From: Apoderus coryli | Lineage: Eukaryota; Arthropoda; Insecta; Coleoptera; Attelabidae | Assembly: GCA_911728435.2 (NCBI GenBank) | Contig: OU452213.1 | Span: 3,327,834 to 3,391,833, forward strand | Length of the DNA: 64,000 nucleotides | Direction: 5' to 3' | Shown: piece by piece, positions 1 to 12,200 of the stretch | Layout: each line of letters begins with the position of its first letter | How positions within the stretch are numbered: the first letter of the stretch is position 1 | Program-made: the position numbers and the translations under genes | Notes under the pieces: model-generated | Database searches by the model: none | What the model saw: the letters and a program-made list of their open reading frames with translations, nothing else | Told to the model about the DNA's origin: nothing

Positions 1-30
1 ATATTCTTTAAAAACTTGCCTATATTCCAA
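1..30. repeat. Edge of tandem array monomer
   Basis: The first 30 bases match the roughly 30-bp monomer (ACTTGCCTATATTCCAAT-like) of the array at 770-2330. The array family therefore also touches the left edge of the window. Confidence 0.5.
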
Positions 31-89
31 TAGTCTCCTACCTTAAATCATTTAAGTCTCATAGTCTCTTTGCTTCCTTGCAAGACTTA

Positions 90-300
90 TTGGACACTGT
101 CTGACTGTCCAACTTGGAGAGTTATTTAGATAGTTTATTCCATCTGAAGAAAAATTCATGATTTTCCAGGTGTGCCCCAAGGATCATATTTGATACCACT
201 TTTATTTAATATGTTTATAAATCGCGATGTCTTAGTCAATGGGATTTTAAATTATTATAAACTGTGGAGTGGACGAGTAGATTCACTGAGAAGCATGTTT
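90..300 (+). pseudogene. Degenerate LINE reverse transcriptase remnant
   Basis: Translation around 165-240 gives a GVPQGSYLIPLLFNMFIN-like string. This is the palm-domain motif that sits before the catalytic YADD box in non-LTR retrotransposon reverse transcriptases (usually [19 protein letters not shown]). The flanks show no long open frame, so this is a decayed fragment. From 300 to 770 I see no coding signal. Confidence 0.55.
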
Positions 301-769
301 CGGGAGATCTAATCTTCCATCATCAGCCACAAAAAGTATAAATGTTGATCAGGGACTATTGTTTAGGAATAATTTGTATATGGAAATGTTAATGAATTTC
401 CGCACTTCGTATTTCTTTCGATAAAACCTACTCGATGTCAATAAGTTATAATAGGAGAACATATTTATGATCCCGACAATAAAATTAATAAAAATGATTG
501 AAAACAGTTGGCCGACAGATTATAATATGTACACATAGCTCCACTTATCGTCATGTTTATTTTAAAAATGACGCGTTGGTAGAATTGTTGGCGGTTTGTA
601 TTTCTTTACGGTAAACAATTTGTCTACTATATTCAATTGTAGAATTGCAAAATGTTCATTCAAAGTGAATTGTTATTGTTTTTGTGTGGGTAATCATAAA
701 CCTGTGCCGATTCTAAAAGGTGATTATCCATTTTCTTCTCTGAATTATATGTAAATATAATAAGGTTAC

Positions 770-2330
770 ATTCCTTACAAATTTGCCTATATCTCTACAA
801 TATTCTGTACAAACTTGCCTATAAATGCTGTAATATTTTTACAAACTTCCTATAATGCATTATTCTTTTGAATTTGCCTATATCTACTCCAATAATCTGT
901 TTAAAAACTTCCTATATTGCATTATTCTTTAAAATTCCCTATGCCTACTCCAATATTCTTTAAAAGCTTGCCTATACTCTCACGTTCTCTACAAACTTAC
1001 CTCACTCCAACATTCTTTACAAACATGCCTATATCTACTCCAATATTCCTTACAAAATTGCGTATACATGCTGTAATATTTTTACAAACTTCCTATAATG
1101 CATTATTCTTTTGAATTTGCCTATATCTACTTCAATATTCTGTTTAAAAACTTCCTATATTGCATTATTCTTTAAAATTCCCTATGATATTCCAATATTC
1201 TTTAAAAGCTTGCCTATACTCTCACGTTCTCTACAAACTTACCTCACTCCAACATTCTTTGCAAACTTGCCTATATCTACTCCAATATTCCTTACAAAAT
1301 TGCCTATACATGCTGTAATATTTTTACAAACTTCCTATAAGGCATTATTCTTTTGAATTTGCCTATATCTACTCCAATATTCTGTTTAAAAACTTCCTAT
1401 ATTGCATTATTCTTTAAAATTCCCTATGCCTACTCCAATATTCTTTAAAAGCTTGCCTATACGCTCACGTTCTCTACAAACTTACCTCACTCCAACATTC
1501 TTTACAAACATGCCTATATCTACTCCAATATTCCTTACAAAATTGCGTATACATGCTGTAATATTTTTACAAACTTCCTATAATGCATTATTTTTTTGAA
1601 TTCGCTATATCTACTCTAATATTCTGTTTAAAAACTTCCTATATTGCATTATTCTTTAAAATTCCCTATGCCTACTCCAATATTCTTTAAAAGCTTGCCT
1701 ATATTCTCACCTTCTCTACAAACTTACCTCACTCCAACATTCTTTGCAAACTTGCCTATATCTACTCCAATATTCTGTACAAAATTGCCTATACATGCTG
1801 TAATATTTTTACAAACTTCCCATAATGCATTATTCATTTGAATTTGCCTATATCTACTCCAATATTCTGTTTAAAAACTTCCTATACCGCATTATTCTTT
1901 AAAATTCCCTATGCCTACTCCAATATTCTTTAAAAGCTTGCCTATACTCTCACGTTCTCTACAAACTTACCTCACTACAACATTCTCTACAAACTTGCCT
2001 ATATCTACTCCAATATTCTTTACGAAATTGCGTATACATGCTGTAATATTTTTACAAACTTCCTATAATGCATTATTCTTTTGTATTTGCCTATATCTAC
2101 CCCAATATTCTGTTTAAAAACTTCCTATATTGCATTATTCTTTAAAATTCCCTATGCCCACTCCAATATTCTTTAAAAGCTTGCCTATACTCTCACGTTC
2201 TCTACAAACTTACCTCACTCCAACATTCTTTACAAACATGCCTATATCTACTCCAATATTCCTTACAAAATTGCGTATGCATCATTATTTTAATTTGCTT
2301 ATATCTACTCAGACTCAGATATAGGTAAGT
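770..2330. repeat. Tandem array, 242-bp higher-order unit built of ~30-bp monomers
   Basis: Units of about 30 bp resembling ACAAACTTGCCTATATCTAC / TCCAATATTCTTT repeat throughout. Groups of eight form a higher-order unit: the same peptide-like frame recurs at 917, 1160, 1402, 1644, 1886 and 2130, spacing about 242 bp. The short open frames here are products of the repeat and not genes. The array lies in the slingshot region, 3' of the last visible exon. Confidence 0.9.
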
Positions 2331-2850
2331 TTTTAGATTTAGAGATTTAAATATAGGCAAGTTTTTAAAGAATGTTCGAGTGGGATAATTTTTTAGAGAA
2401 TGTGAGAGTATAGGCAAATTTTTAAAGAATTTTTGAGTAGGCATAGACAATTTTAAAGAATAATGCAATATAGGAAGTTTGCAAACAAAATATTAAAGCA
2501 TAGGAGCATTTGTAAAGCATATTATTTTTTAAAATTGTCTATGCCTACGTGAAAATTCTTTCAAAATTATCCCACTCTAACATTCTTTAAAAAGTTGCCT
2601 ATATCTAGGCAGATATAGGCAAGTTTTTAGATTTAGAGAGTTAAATATAGGCAAGTCTTTAAAAAATGTTGTAGTGGGATAATTTTTTATAGAATGTGAG
2701 AGTATAGGCAAATTTTTAAAGAATTTTCGAGTAGACATAGACAATTTTAAACAATAATGCAATATAGGAAGTTTGTAAACAGAATATCAAAGCTTAGGAG
2801 CATCTGTAAAGAATATTGGAATAGATATAGGCAAATTATGTCATGTACAT
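2300..2850. repeat. Same tandem family in inverted orientation
   Basis: From about 2300 the monomer appears as its reverse complement (TATAGGCAAGTTTTTA, TATAGGCAAATTTTTAAAGA). The array therefore flips orientation and a large inverted repeat is formed with 770-2300. A shorter forward block lies at about 2530-2620 between two inverted blocks. Confidence 0.8.
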
Positions 2851-3032
2851 GCCTACACTCGGATTGCTATACGAAAGAATGCAGAATCATTGGATTTGTG
2901 TTAAGAATTTTGGATCTGTCTAAAAATGGTGCAAAAACCTTCGAATTCTTTGCATCTCAGTCTCCCTTGGGGAAGTCAAAGGTCGCAACCTTCCAAAGGT
3001 GGTAATAAAGTTTTGTATGCAAAGAATCTTAC

Positions 3033-3274
3033 CCATTTTTCTGCAACTCCTCATAATTGCTAGCATTCCATTCCGATCCCAAATAAACATGTTCAAAGAC
3101 CTCCGTAGGTGCATCCATCTGACCCAAAATGACCAGCATCTCCTGATCGATGAAACTCTTATATTCCCCCAAATCCATATCCAACTCCTCCTCCAGCCTG
3201 GACCGTATCACTTTCGACGTAACTTCATCCAGATCCACGGACATCATGATTTCCTTCAAGGTGGTTCGTATAAC
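3033..3274 (-). CDS. ssh: slingshot exon 7: DEK_C-like domain and start of phosphatase domain
   Basis: Encodes [20 protein letters not shown], then the [20 protein letters not shown] segment of the DEK_C-like domain, then [14 protein letters not shown], which opens the dual-specificity phosphatase domain. The acceptor (TTATCCCAG) is at 3275-3283 and the donor GTAAGA is at 3027-3032. The exon ends in phase 2, so at least one further exon with the HCX5R catalytic loop must lie to the left of the window. Confidence 0.93.
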
Positions 3275-6200
3275 CTGGGATAATAAATCAAGATTCACGA
3301 AGAGAGCGATTTTTCAAAACTTTGTTACATACCTTTTCAGTTTCATTTCGCTCTGTCGGTTTGTTTCGTATTGAATCAGGTGAAGGCGGTCGCCTGGATT
3401 CAATGTTATCCATGGCGTGCCACTCGTTGAGACACGAACGATCCGATTCGATTCTTTTCTCATAATAGTCCACCCAATCGTGTGTGGTACCCCCCTGAAA
3501 GTAATTCTCTTTGGTCGACCTATCGCTGACTTTATACAATGTCTGCAACGCTGACCTGCAACGAATTTTAATGTTGCTCTTTTTTTGTTTGTTTTCTGGA
3601 GTATTGCAAGGTTCAAACTTTTCGGAGAATGTGCACTTTTTGTAAGTTCAAGCAGGAGAAGTATAAGACAACACGTTGCGTCTCTCCTAATTCCTGTCCT
3701 GTCGACCTTATAACCCCAAAGAAAAAAGTCCAAAGGCGTTAAATTTCGTACTCGAAATTGTAGTTTTGACACAAGCAGACGTTTTTATAAAGAATGACGT
3801 TTCTCTTGAGTTACGTGGGTCGATTAACAGATGGATTCGATCATATTTAACAAATAGACGAATAGCGGTTAGGGTTGAGTCGTTGAGTCGGTTGGGAACG
3901 CCTCAGGGCAGTGTACTTGGACCTTTGCTCTTTCTGCTTTTTATCAATGATCTTTCAGCTAATATCACACACGGTTTCCTTTATCTGTATGCAGATGACA
4001 CAACCATATTGTTGTCCGACAAGGATTTATAAGTTCCAGGTGTGGTGCAGGAAAAACAAACTGATCATAAACTATGGCAAGACCGTGGCACTGCCCTTCA
4101 ATAGATATAAATAATCAAATATCGAAATTAAATTCAATCACGTTCTTTTGCCATTATCAAGGTCGGCGAAACTGCTGGGGGTGCTTGTGGATGACAGACT
4201 GGACTGGGTAACGCATATCGACGCCGTTTGCAGTAAACTGAATAAGAATCTATACTTACTTCGATCTCTAAGAGGATTCATGGATACCCCATCTCTTATT
4301 TCTGTTGAAATTGACAGGGTCTTTGTGCTGCAGAAGCGAGCGGTGAGATAGATCTTTAATATCCCGTTTCTAGGAACATGTAGAGATACATTCAAAAACA
4401 GAAACATCACGCCTACTTGTGGCATTAATCATCAACATTTTACACGTGGACGAGATCGCCTGTATCTGCTCAGACCCAATCATGAGTTTTATAAGAAATC
4501 ACCGCATTACTCTGGGCGATATTTTTATAATCTTCTTCCGGAAGACATAAGAGTTTGTCGGACAGAGGGTAAATTTAAAACTAAACTAAAGGCTCTCCTT
4601 AATTCTAACACGATCTATAGCCTTCATGAATTTACAACTATTATGGAGACATCGTAGATTGTTTTTTTAGTGTTTTTGTTTGTATTTGTGTTTAATTTAT
4701 ATAACTGCCACTGTATAGGTGTGTTCAAATTTTAGATTGCGACGTGTTTGTTTATTGCCTTATGTGTTATAAGGAACGAGGATGAATGTAGCTATGGATC
4801 ATTTATTGTATTGTGTAGTAAAGCTATGACGTGTCTCTATATACAACATTTTGTATGACTTGTGACAGAATAAAGATATTATCCGTATGGACACATTGTA
4901 CTTTTATTGGTCAAGAAATATGTGGCAAGAAAAAACCAGTACACAATATCAAATAATAATAGAATCCGCCTCTTACTAATTTGTATACTAATTACAATAC
5001 AACAAATTGTTTTTATTTAAAAACTAACAAAACCAGTTTTCAAATATAGTAACAACAATACCCAAGTTCTTATTTGACTTATGTACGTACGTGGATATTC
5101 CACAGTACCTATAAATAAGCTTGTGTCATTATTATTATTATTATTATCATTGACACATAGATGGCGTTATTAGAATTTTTTCCATATGATTTTTATTTAG
5201 TACCAACTAAGAATTATGATTGATGAACTTTGGCGTTCTCATGGTCATACCATTCTTCGATTAAGGGTTGATTGAGGATCCTCAACAGATAGTCAATGCT
5301 TTTGCGAATTACTTCGAAAGTGTCTATATTGATTCATCTGTATTTTCTAATGATGGCGCGTTGCCAAACATCAGGGCGGATCCTTTGCTCGGTGATATTT
5401 CTGAACAGGATATCATTGACGCTTCACGAAAATTAAAAAATAAGTGCACGGCGGGACCAGATGGTGTTCCGTCGTTTCTGATTAAGGATTCTATTGGTGT
5501 ATTTGCAGCCCCTCTTTCAATTATTTTTAATCTTGTTTGTGGAACGCAGATGTTTCCTAATGAGTGGAAGTTTAGTTTAGTTTAGGCAGTGCATTGACTT
5601 TCCTTGAGCGGTACCACAATGAAGCTGAAGATTTTTTAGACCAAATTGTTACTGGTGGCCTACGTCACACCAGAATCGAAACAACAATCCATGGAATGGC
5701 GACATTCATCATCACCCAAAAGAATGAAGTTTAAGCAAACAATTTCTGCCCGGAAAATCATGTGCACAGTTTTTTGGGACAGAAAAGAAGTATTGCTAGT
5801 GGAATTTCTGCCTTGTAATGAGACAATCAATGCAGCGTCTTATTGTGAGACAGTGAACAATCTGCGTCGTGCAATCCAGAACAAAAGACGTGGCAAGTTG
5901 AGTAAGGGTATCGTTTTGCTACATGACAATGCCCGTCCACATGTCGCTAATCGGACCAAAGATCTCATCAAATCATTTAAATGGGAAACTCTAGATCATC
6001 CTCCATACAGCCCTGATCTGGCGCCCAGCGTCTACCATTTGTTCCTGCGCTTGAAGAAACACCTGGGTGGTCAGCGTCTTCAAGACGATAACGAAGTCAA
6101 AACATTTGTGATACAGTGGTTAACAAGTCAGGCGGCAGAATTTTATGAGGAGGGTATTCAAAAACTGGTGCCACGTTATGACAAGTGCCTCAATATTCAC

Positions 6201-9200
6201 GGAAATTATGTAGAAAAGTAGATTAAGGTACAGGCTTTCATGTAAAAATAAAATTATTGCGATATCTTTGCACGTCGTTTTTTAATTCCAAAACGGTACT
6301 TACTTAAAAACATGCCTCGTATTATACAACCTGGACTTGACAGTGATAATCCTTATTTTTGTAGTGACAAAAAAAATTAATTAACTGTATCATCTTAACA
6401 AAAATTATGTGACCCTTTGGCGTGTCAACTCGAACTAAAATACCTAGACAAATGTAACTTCAATTGAATCAAGTGTCCTACCTATCAGAATTCCATTTAG
6501 CACCTTCCTCAAAATACCAACTGTTCCTACTCACAACCATTATCACAAAATCACCACATCTATAAAACCGACAACCGCAAAAATTCACTCCAAATTTTAC
6601 TCTAATTTCCCTCAATCGCAAATCGGTACGATCAAACCGAGTAAAAATCACAAATCAAATCGTTGGTGCCTTCACGAACAACACTATAATTGTTTTGTGT
6701 GAAATTATTGGTACATGAACACCACCCAAGCCAACACAACGAGAGGTACTATCTAAATCTAAACATGGCCATTCTATGCGAATCTGGTCGACCTCCACAA
6801 TACACCAACACAATATAGATGTATTTAGATATTTCTTAATTACATAGCGGTCACATTACTCTTTCAAAGTATCAACTGCGATTTCAATGGTCATCCAAAG
6901 CATCTTCGGGATTGTTATTAAACTAAAGTTCAATAGCTTACCATCAAGGAAATTCACCCATATTTCCCATTCCAACTTGATTTTTTACGTTTAAACTAAA
7001 ATGAGGGGACTAAATCAATCAAAAAAATATGTATGGAAAATATTTATTGTAAGATAACATAAAATATTATGTTACCATAAAACCCTCTAATAGGTTTCAC
7101 ACCTTTCTTTCTATCAATATAAAAACTAACCCCTAATAAATGTTTAACCATTTTTTAATGACTCTGTAGATATAAGATATAAAAAGGCATAATCTTGTAA
7201 GACAGTTCAGTTGAGTCAGTTCAGTCAAGTAAGTAAGTTCAGTTAGTTCAAACCAGTCAGACCGTTCAGGTCATTTTTATTCTTCAAACAGAAACCTTGT
7301 GAAACAATATTAATAAAGAATTAGTAATTAAAAATTAAAGTGTTTGAATGATCTTTAAAGTATAGTACCAAATTAAATTATATAACTAAATATAATAGAA
7401 ACAAACTAAATTAAACTAAAACATAACTTTGGTGTTAGCAATAGCGCCAAAGTAAATTAAACATAACATTGGAAAGCAATACGTGTTTTTCAAACTAAAT
7501 CAAACATAACACATTTGTGGCTGTAGAAAATCAAAAGACCGTGAATTCAGCGTGGTACACAACGACCAACCCTCGTAATTTAAAATAGAATAAACGTACA
7601 CTATGAAAAGACGATCAGAGATACGGATTTCTTGAAAGTAACAATACCAAGAACAATAAATAAAAGTGTTAAACGTTTTAAGTCAGCATATAAATGTGTA
7701 CGACGGGTACTTACGTTAAAGAGATAATGAAAAAGCCTAAACGAACTCAACAAAAATAAATAGGAATCAACAACGCAATCTGTTCCATATTAGGTGATAA
7801 GTCACTTGTTCTGTATGTACCGATATGGGCGGTGTTCTTTCCATCAATGGCCATCTCTAACTATTATTATTTACTTGTGTCTACCGTGTGAATCATAAGC
7901 ATAAACAATATCGGTAATAAAAATGAGGTCGACAATTTCTGAAATATTCAATAGCGAAAATATTTTGGAATTATTGTTGTGTGTTGTGAATTTTCTTCAA
8001 AAAGTTCATACTTAGTACTGCATATCGGGATAGACATGGACAATTTAACCTCGATTAGAGTTGCAACAACTTTGCAATGGCGAATTTGTGGTGTCTGCAA
8101 CTCCTTATGTAAAAAATTCGCTATAAATAAGCTCCAACATCCACCATGTCAAAATATAGTGAAAAAAAATCACAATCTGAGTCTACATGCACAATTTAAA
8201 CTCGATTAGAGTTGCCGCAACTTTGCAATAGCGAATTTGTGGTTTCCGCAACTCCTTATGTCGAGAATTCACTATAATAAAGCTCCAACAACCACCATGT
8301 CAAAATATAGTGATAAAAAATTAAAATCTGAGTCTACATGCACAATTTAACCTCGATTAGAGTTGCAACAACTTTGCAATGGCAAATTAGTGGTTTCTGC
8401 AACTCCTTATGTAAAAAATTCACTATAATAAAGCTCCAACAACCACCATGTCAAAATATAGTGAAATCTGAGTATACATGCACAATTTAACCTCGATTAG
8501 AGTTGCAACAACTTTGCCATGGCGAATTTGTGGTTTCTGCAACTCCTTATGTAAAAAATTTATTATAGTAAAGCTCTAGCAACCCCCATGTCAAAATATA
8601 TTGAAATCTGAGTCTACATGCACAATTTAACCTCGATTAGAGTTGCAACAACTTTGCAAGGGCGAATTTGTGGTTTCTCCAACTCCTTATGTAAAAAATT
8701 CACTACAGTAAAGCTCCAAAAACCACCATGTCAAAATATAGTGATAAAAAATTAAAATCTGAGTCCACATGCACAATTTAACCTCGATTAGAGTTGCCGC
8801 AACTTTGCAATGGCGAATTTGTGGTTTCTGCAACTCCTTATGTCGAGAATTCACTATAATAAAGCTCCAACAACCACCATGTCAAAATATAGTGATAAAA
8901 AATTAAAATCTGAGTCCACATGCACAATTTAACCTCAATTAGAGTTGAAACAACTTTGCAATGGCGAATTTGTGGTTTCTCCAACTCCTTATGTAAAAAA
9001 TTCACTACAGTAAAGCTCCAACAACCACCATGTCAAAATATAGTGATAAAAAATTAAAATCTGAGTCTACATGCACTATTTAACCTCGATTAGAGTTGCA
9101 ACAACTTTGCAATGGCGAATTTGTGGTTTCTGCAACTCCTTATGTAGAAATTTCAATATAATAAAGCTCCAAGAACCACCATGTCAAAATATAGTGATAA

Positions 9201-12200
9201 AAAATTAAAATCTGAGTCTACATGTACAATTTAACCTCAATTAGAGTTGCAACAACTTTGCAATGGCGAATTTGTGGTTTCTGCAACTCCTTATGTAGAA
9301 ATTTCAATATAATAAAGCTCCAACAACCACCATGTCAAAATATAGTGATAAAAAATTAAAATCTGAGTCTACATGCACAATTTAAGCTCAGTTAGAGTTG
9401 CAACAACTTTGCAATGGCGAATTTGTGGTTTCTGCAACTCCTTATGTAAAAATTTCACTATAATAAAGCTCCAACATCCACCATGTCAAAATATAGTGAT
9501 AGAAAATTAAGATCTGAGTCTACATGCACAATTTAACTTCGATTAGAGTTGCAACAACTTTGCAATGGCGAATTAGTGGTTTCTGCAACTTTATTTTTAG
9601 AAAATTGACTACAATAAAGCTCCAACAACCAAAATATAGTGTTAAAGCTCGATTTTAGAGTTGCAAAAACGTGGGAATGGCGAATTTTGAGGTGTCTGCA
9701 ATTTTAATTCACTGTAATCAAGTTCCAACAAGCAACTACAAGAACAGAAACACTCAAAATTAAAGGAAAAACATTCCTGCGAGCTAATATGCTGAATAAA
9801 CACAACACAACATATACAGGTATATTATCAGATATGTAAGTTGTAGTCTACACCTGATCCAAAGAAACGACGAAGGTTATAAACCTTATAAGGCAACTAT
9901 GCAGTCAACTATATATCTACACACATACACACCGGAAAAAAGCCTTTATTGGGTACCGTTAAGGGTATCGAATATTAGGCCAGAAATTAATGCGCATAAC
10001 ATTAACAATATACGAGGTATTTCCAAAGGAAAACATGATACGCTTTTTATACGTTTCTGAGAGGGTTGTACGCCCATATAGGTACTTACCGGACACAGTG
10101 TAGGTATATTTGAATTATCTGGATTGTAGCAACCACATAATATATGATTGCGTTCCTCATGTTTTCTGTTCTGTGGTTTTTGTAACCAAAGTTATAATAA
10201 TATTCTTACAAATCATTCAAGCATAATATACGATAACATTTCTGTTTTTTTTTTGCTCATTTTGTAACAGAGATTGATGTTAGGAAATTATATTCCAATA
10301 TTTTTGAAATATTCATTTTCTCTAAACTAACTACGTGTATAATTATTATTTTTTTATGTTTCTTTTCTTTGTTTTAACATTATCTGGAAATTTTCTCCTT
10401 TGCTAAATAGAATTACTGCTTATAACGTACTTTTTTTGATTGTATTATACAGTGTGTCCGAAAAGTAAACTGTCGAACGAAGCCAAAATATTCAGAGACT
10501 GTCTACGTATTAGATGGGGCGTTTTTTATTTCAACATATCAACAACTATGAAATAGGACATGCGATCAATAAATATTTGACATTTCTTTGCCCATACAAG
10601 TACCTAAGGCAGCACAGAATTTTCTTTTTTTGATAAAAATTTCGAAAAAACCTTTGGGGGCCTTATGTAGTTCTTTCTGACGTCGGGACATAAATTTTAT
10701 CAAAAAAAAACAACACTCGATACTATTTGACATTTTTTACAGGTTTGTATTGTGAGCCTTGGCAACATTTATTGTTGTTAGATGTCAGCTCTTGTTTTCA
10801 ACTATTTATTTAATTATTTACGGGCAAACGCCCATTTTATACAAAATTACAATAAATATAAATAGTTCCACAATAAAACACTTCAAAAGAATTAGACAAT
10901 CGAAAAATGTCAAATAAAAATCAATCACAAATCTACACGATCAATACTTCACTATTATAAAGCAATATGGTACAACACAACGTATCAATTATCAAAGAGG
11001 TGCCCTACTGAACCCAAAAAGGTATTTCTCGGGACATTAAAATCCAGTGTCTCTTCACTGTCATTGGCGAGACGCATTGAGCGCGCCAAAAATGAATTGC
11101 AACCATAATTTGTTCTGGAATGTGTCTAGTGGCGTTGCACGATATGGAACATGAATTCCAATCTTGCCCAAAAGATCAGGACAATTCAACCTTCCATTTA
11201 TAAGGTCATACAATAAAATCAAATCATGTCTCTGTCGTCGATCACCCAGCGTGTCAATGCCAAGGTAGGACTCTAAGTCGGCATATAATTCAAAACGATT
11301 CTCAAAAATAAAGTCTATATGCAATTTGTAGGCTAGGTATCTAAGAAATTTGTGCTGTACCTGCTCAATTTTTACTAGATGTACAGTATAATGTGGAGAC
11401 CAGACAGCCGACGCATACTCAAGGCACGGTCTGACCAAACTTGTGTAAAGAAGCCTCAGAGAATCGATGTGTGAGCAACGTTTAATGAAGCCAAGAACCT
11501 TCAGAGACCTTGAGACCATTGAAGTCATATGTGGAATAAAGGTCAAACCACTATCAAGCATGACTCCAAGATTCTTAACTGTAGTAACCAATTTAAGGGA
11601 AGTCTGGTTCAGTAAGTAATCGAAAAGAGTGGTCTGTCTTGATCTCGAAAAGGACATAAAACAGTTGACTATCGTAAATAGTTTGAGGTCATCAGCAAAC
11701 TGGAAACAATTAGACATTTTCTTATGTTTCTGTCGGACAATACGTAAACGTAGCATATAGCAAGTAAATTTCTGTTTATACCAATTTTTCTAAAAAAAAT
11801 GTTAATAAAGTAATAACTTTTATGGTATTTTTTGAACCGTTAGAATGTTGTTTTTTTTAATAGCGAGATAATATACAGGGTGTATATTGAAAAAATCAAG
11901 ATTTTTATGGGTTTGTAAAATGTCATCACCCTGTATAATGAGTAGCATTTGGAACCAATGTGTAATGGATTGTTTTACTACAGGATCTTGTACATCTTAT
12001 GAAATACCTACTATTTGTAAAACGCATTGGCGTAACTATAAAAAATGGCATGTTTTTTAATAATAATAATAATAGCCTTTATTTTTAAATGGATAATGTA
12101 ACACCCTGTATAAATGGCACATATTTTAGAATGTAGTCCTAATAGGTCTACAAAATTAGACGTTGAAAGACTTTTGAAAATCTCAATAGTTTTGCCACAG

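Noticed and set aside
917..2117. Series of 65-aa similar open frames
   Set aside because: They recur with the 242-bp repeat period and arise from the repeat sequence itself.
3766..4425. Possible host gene
   Set aside because: YADD box and thumb motifs identify a broken LINE reverse transcriptase.
8036..9720. CRISPR-like regular repeats
   Set aside because: Units are contiguous 149-bp satellites without unique spacers, in an insect genome.
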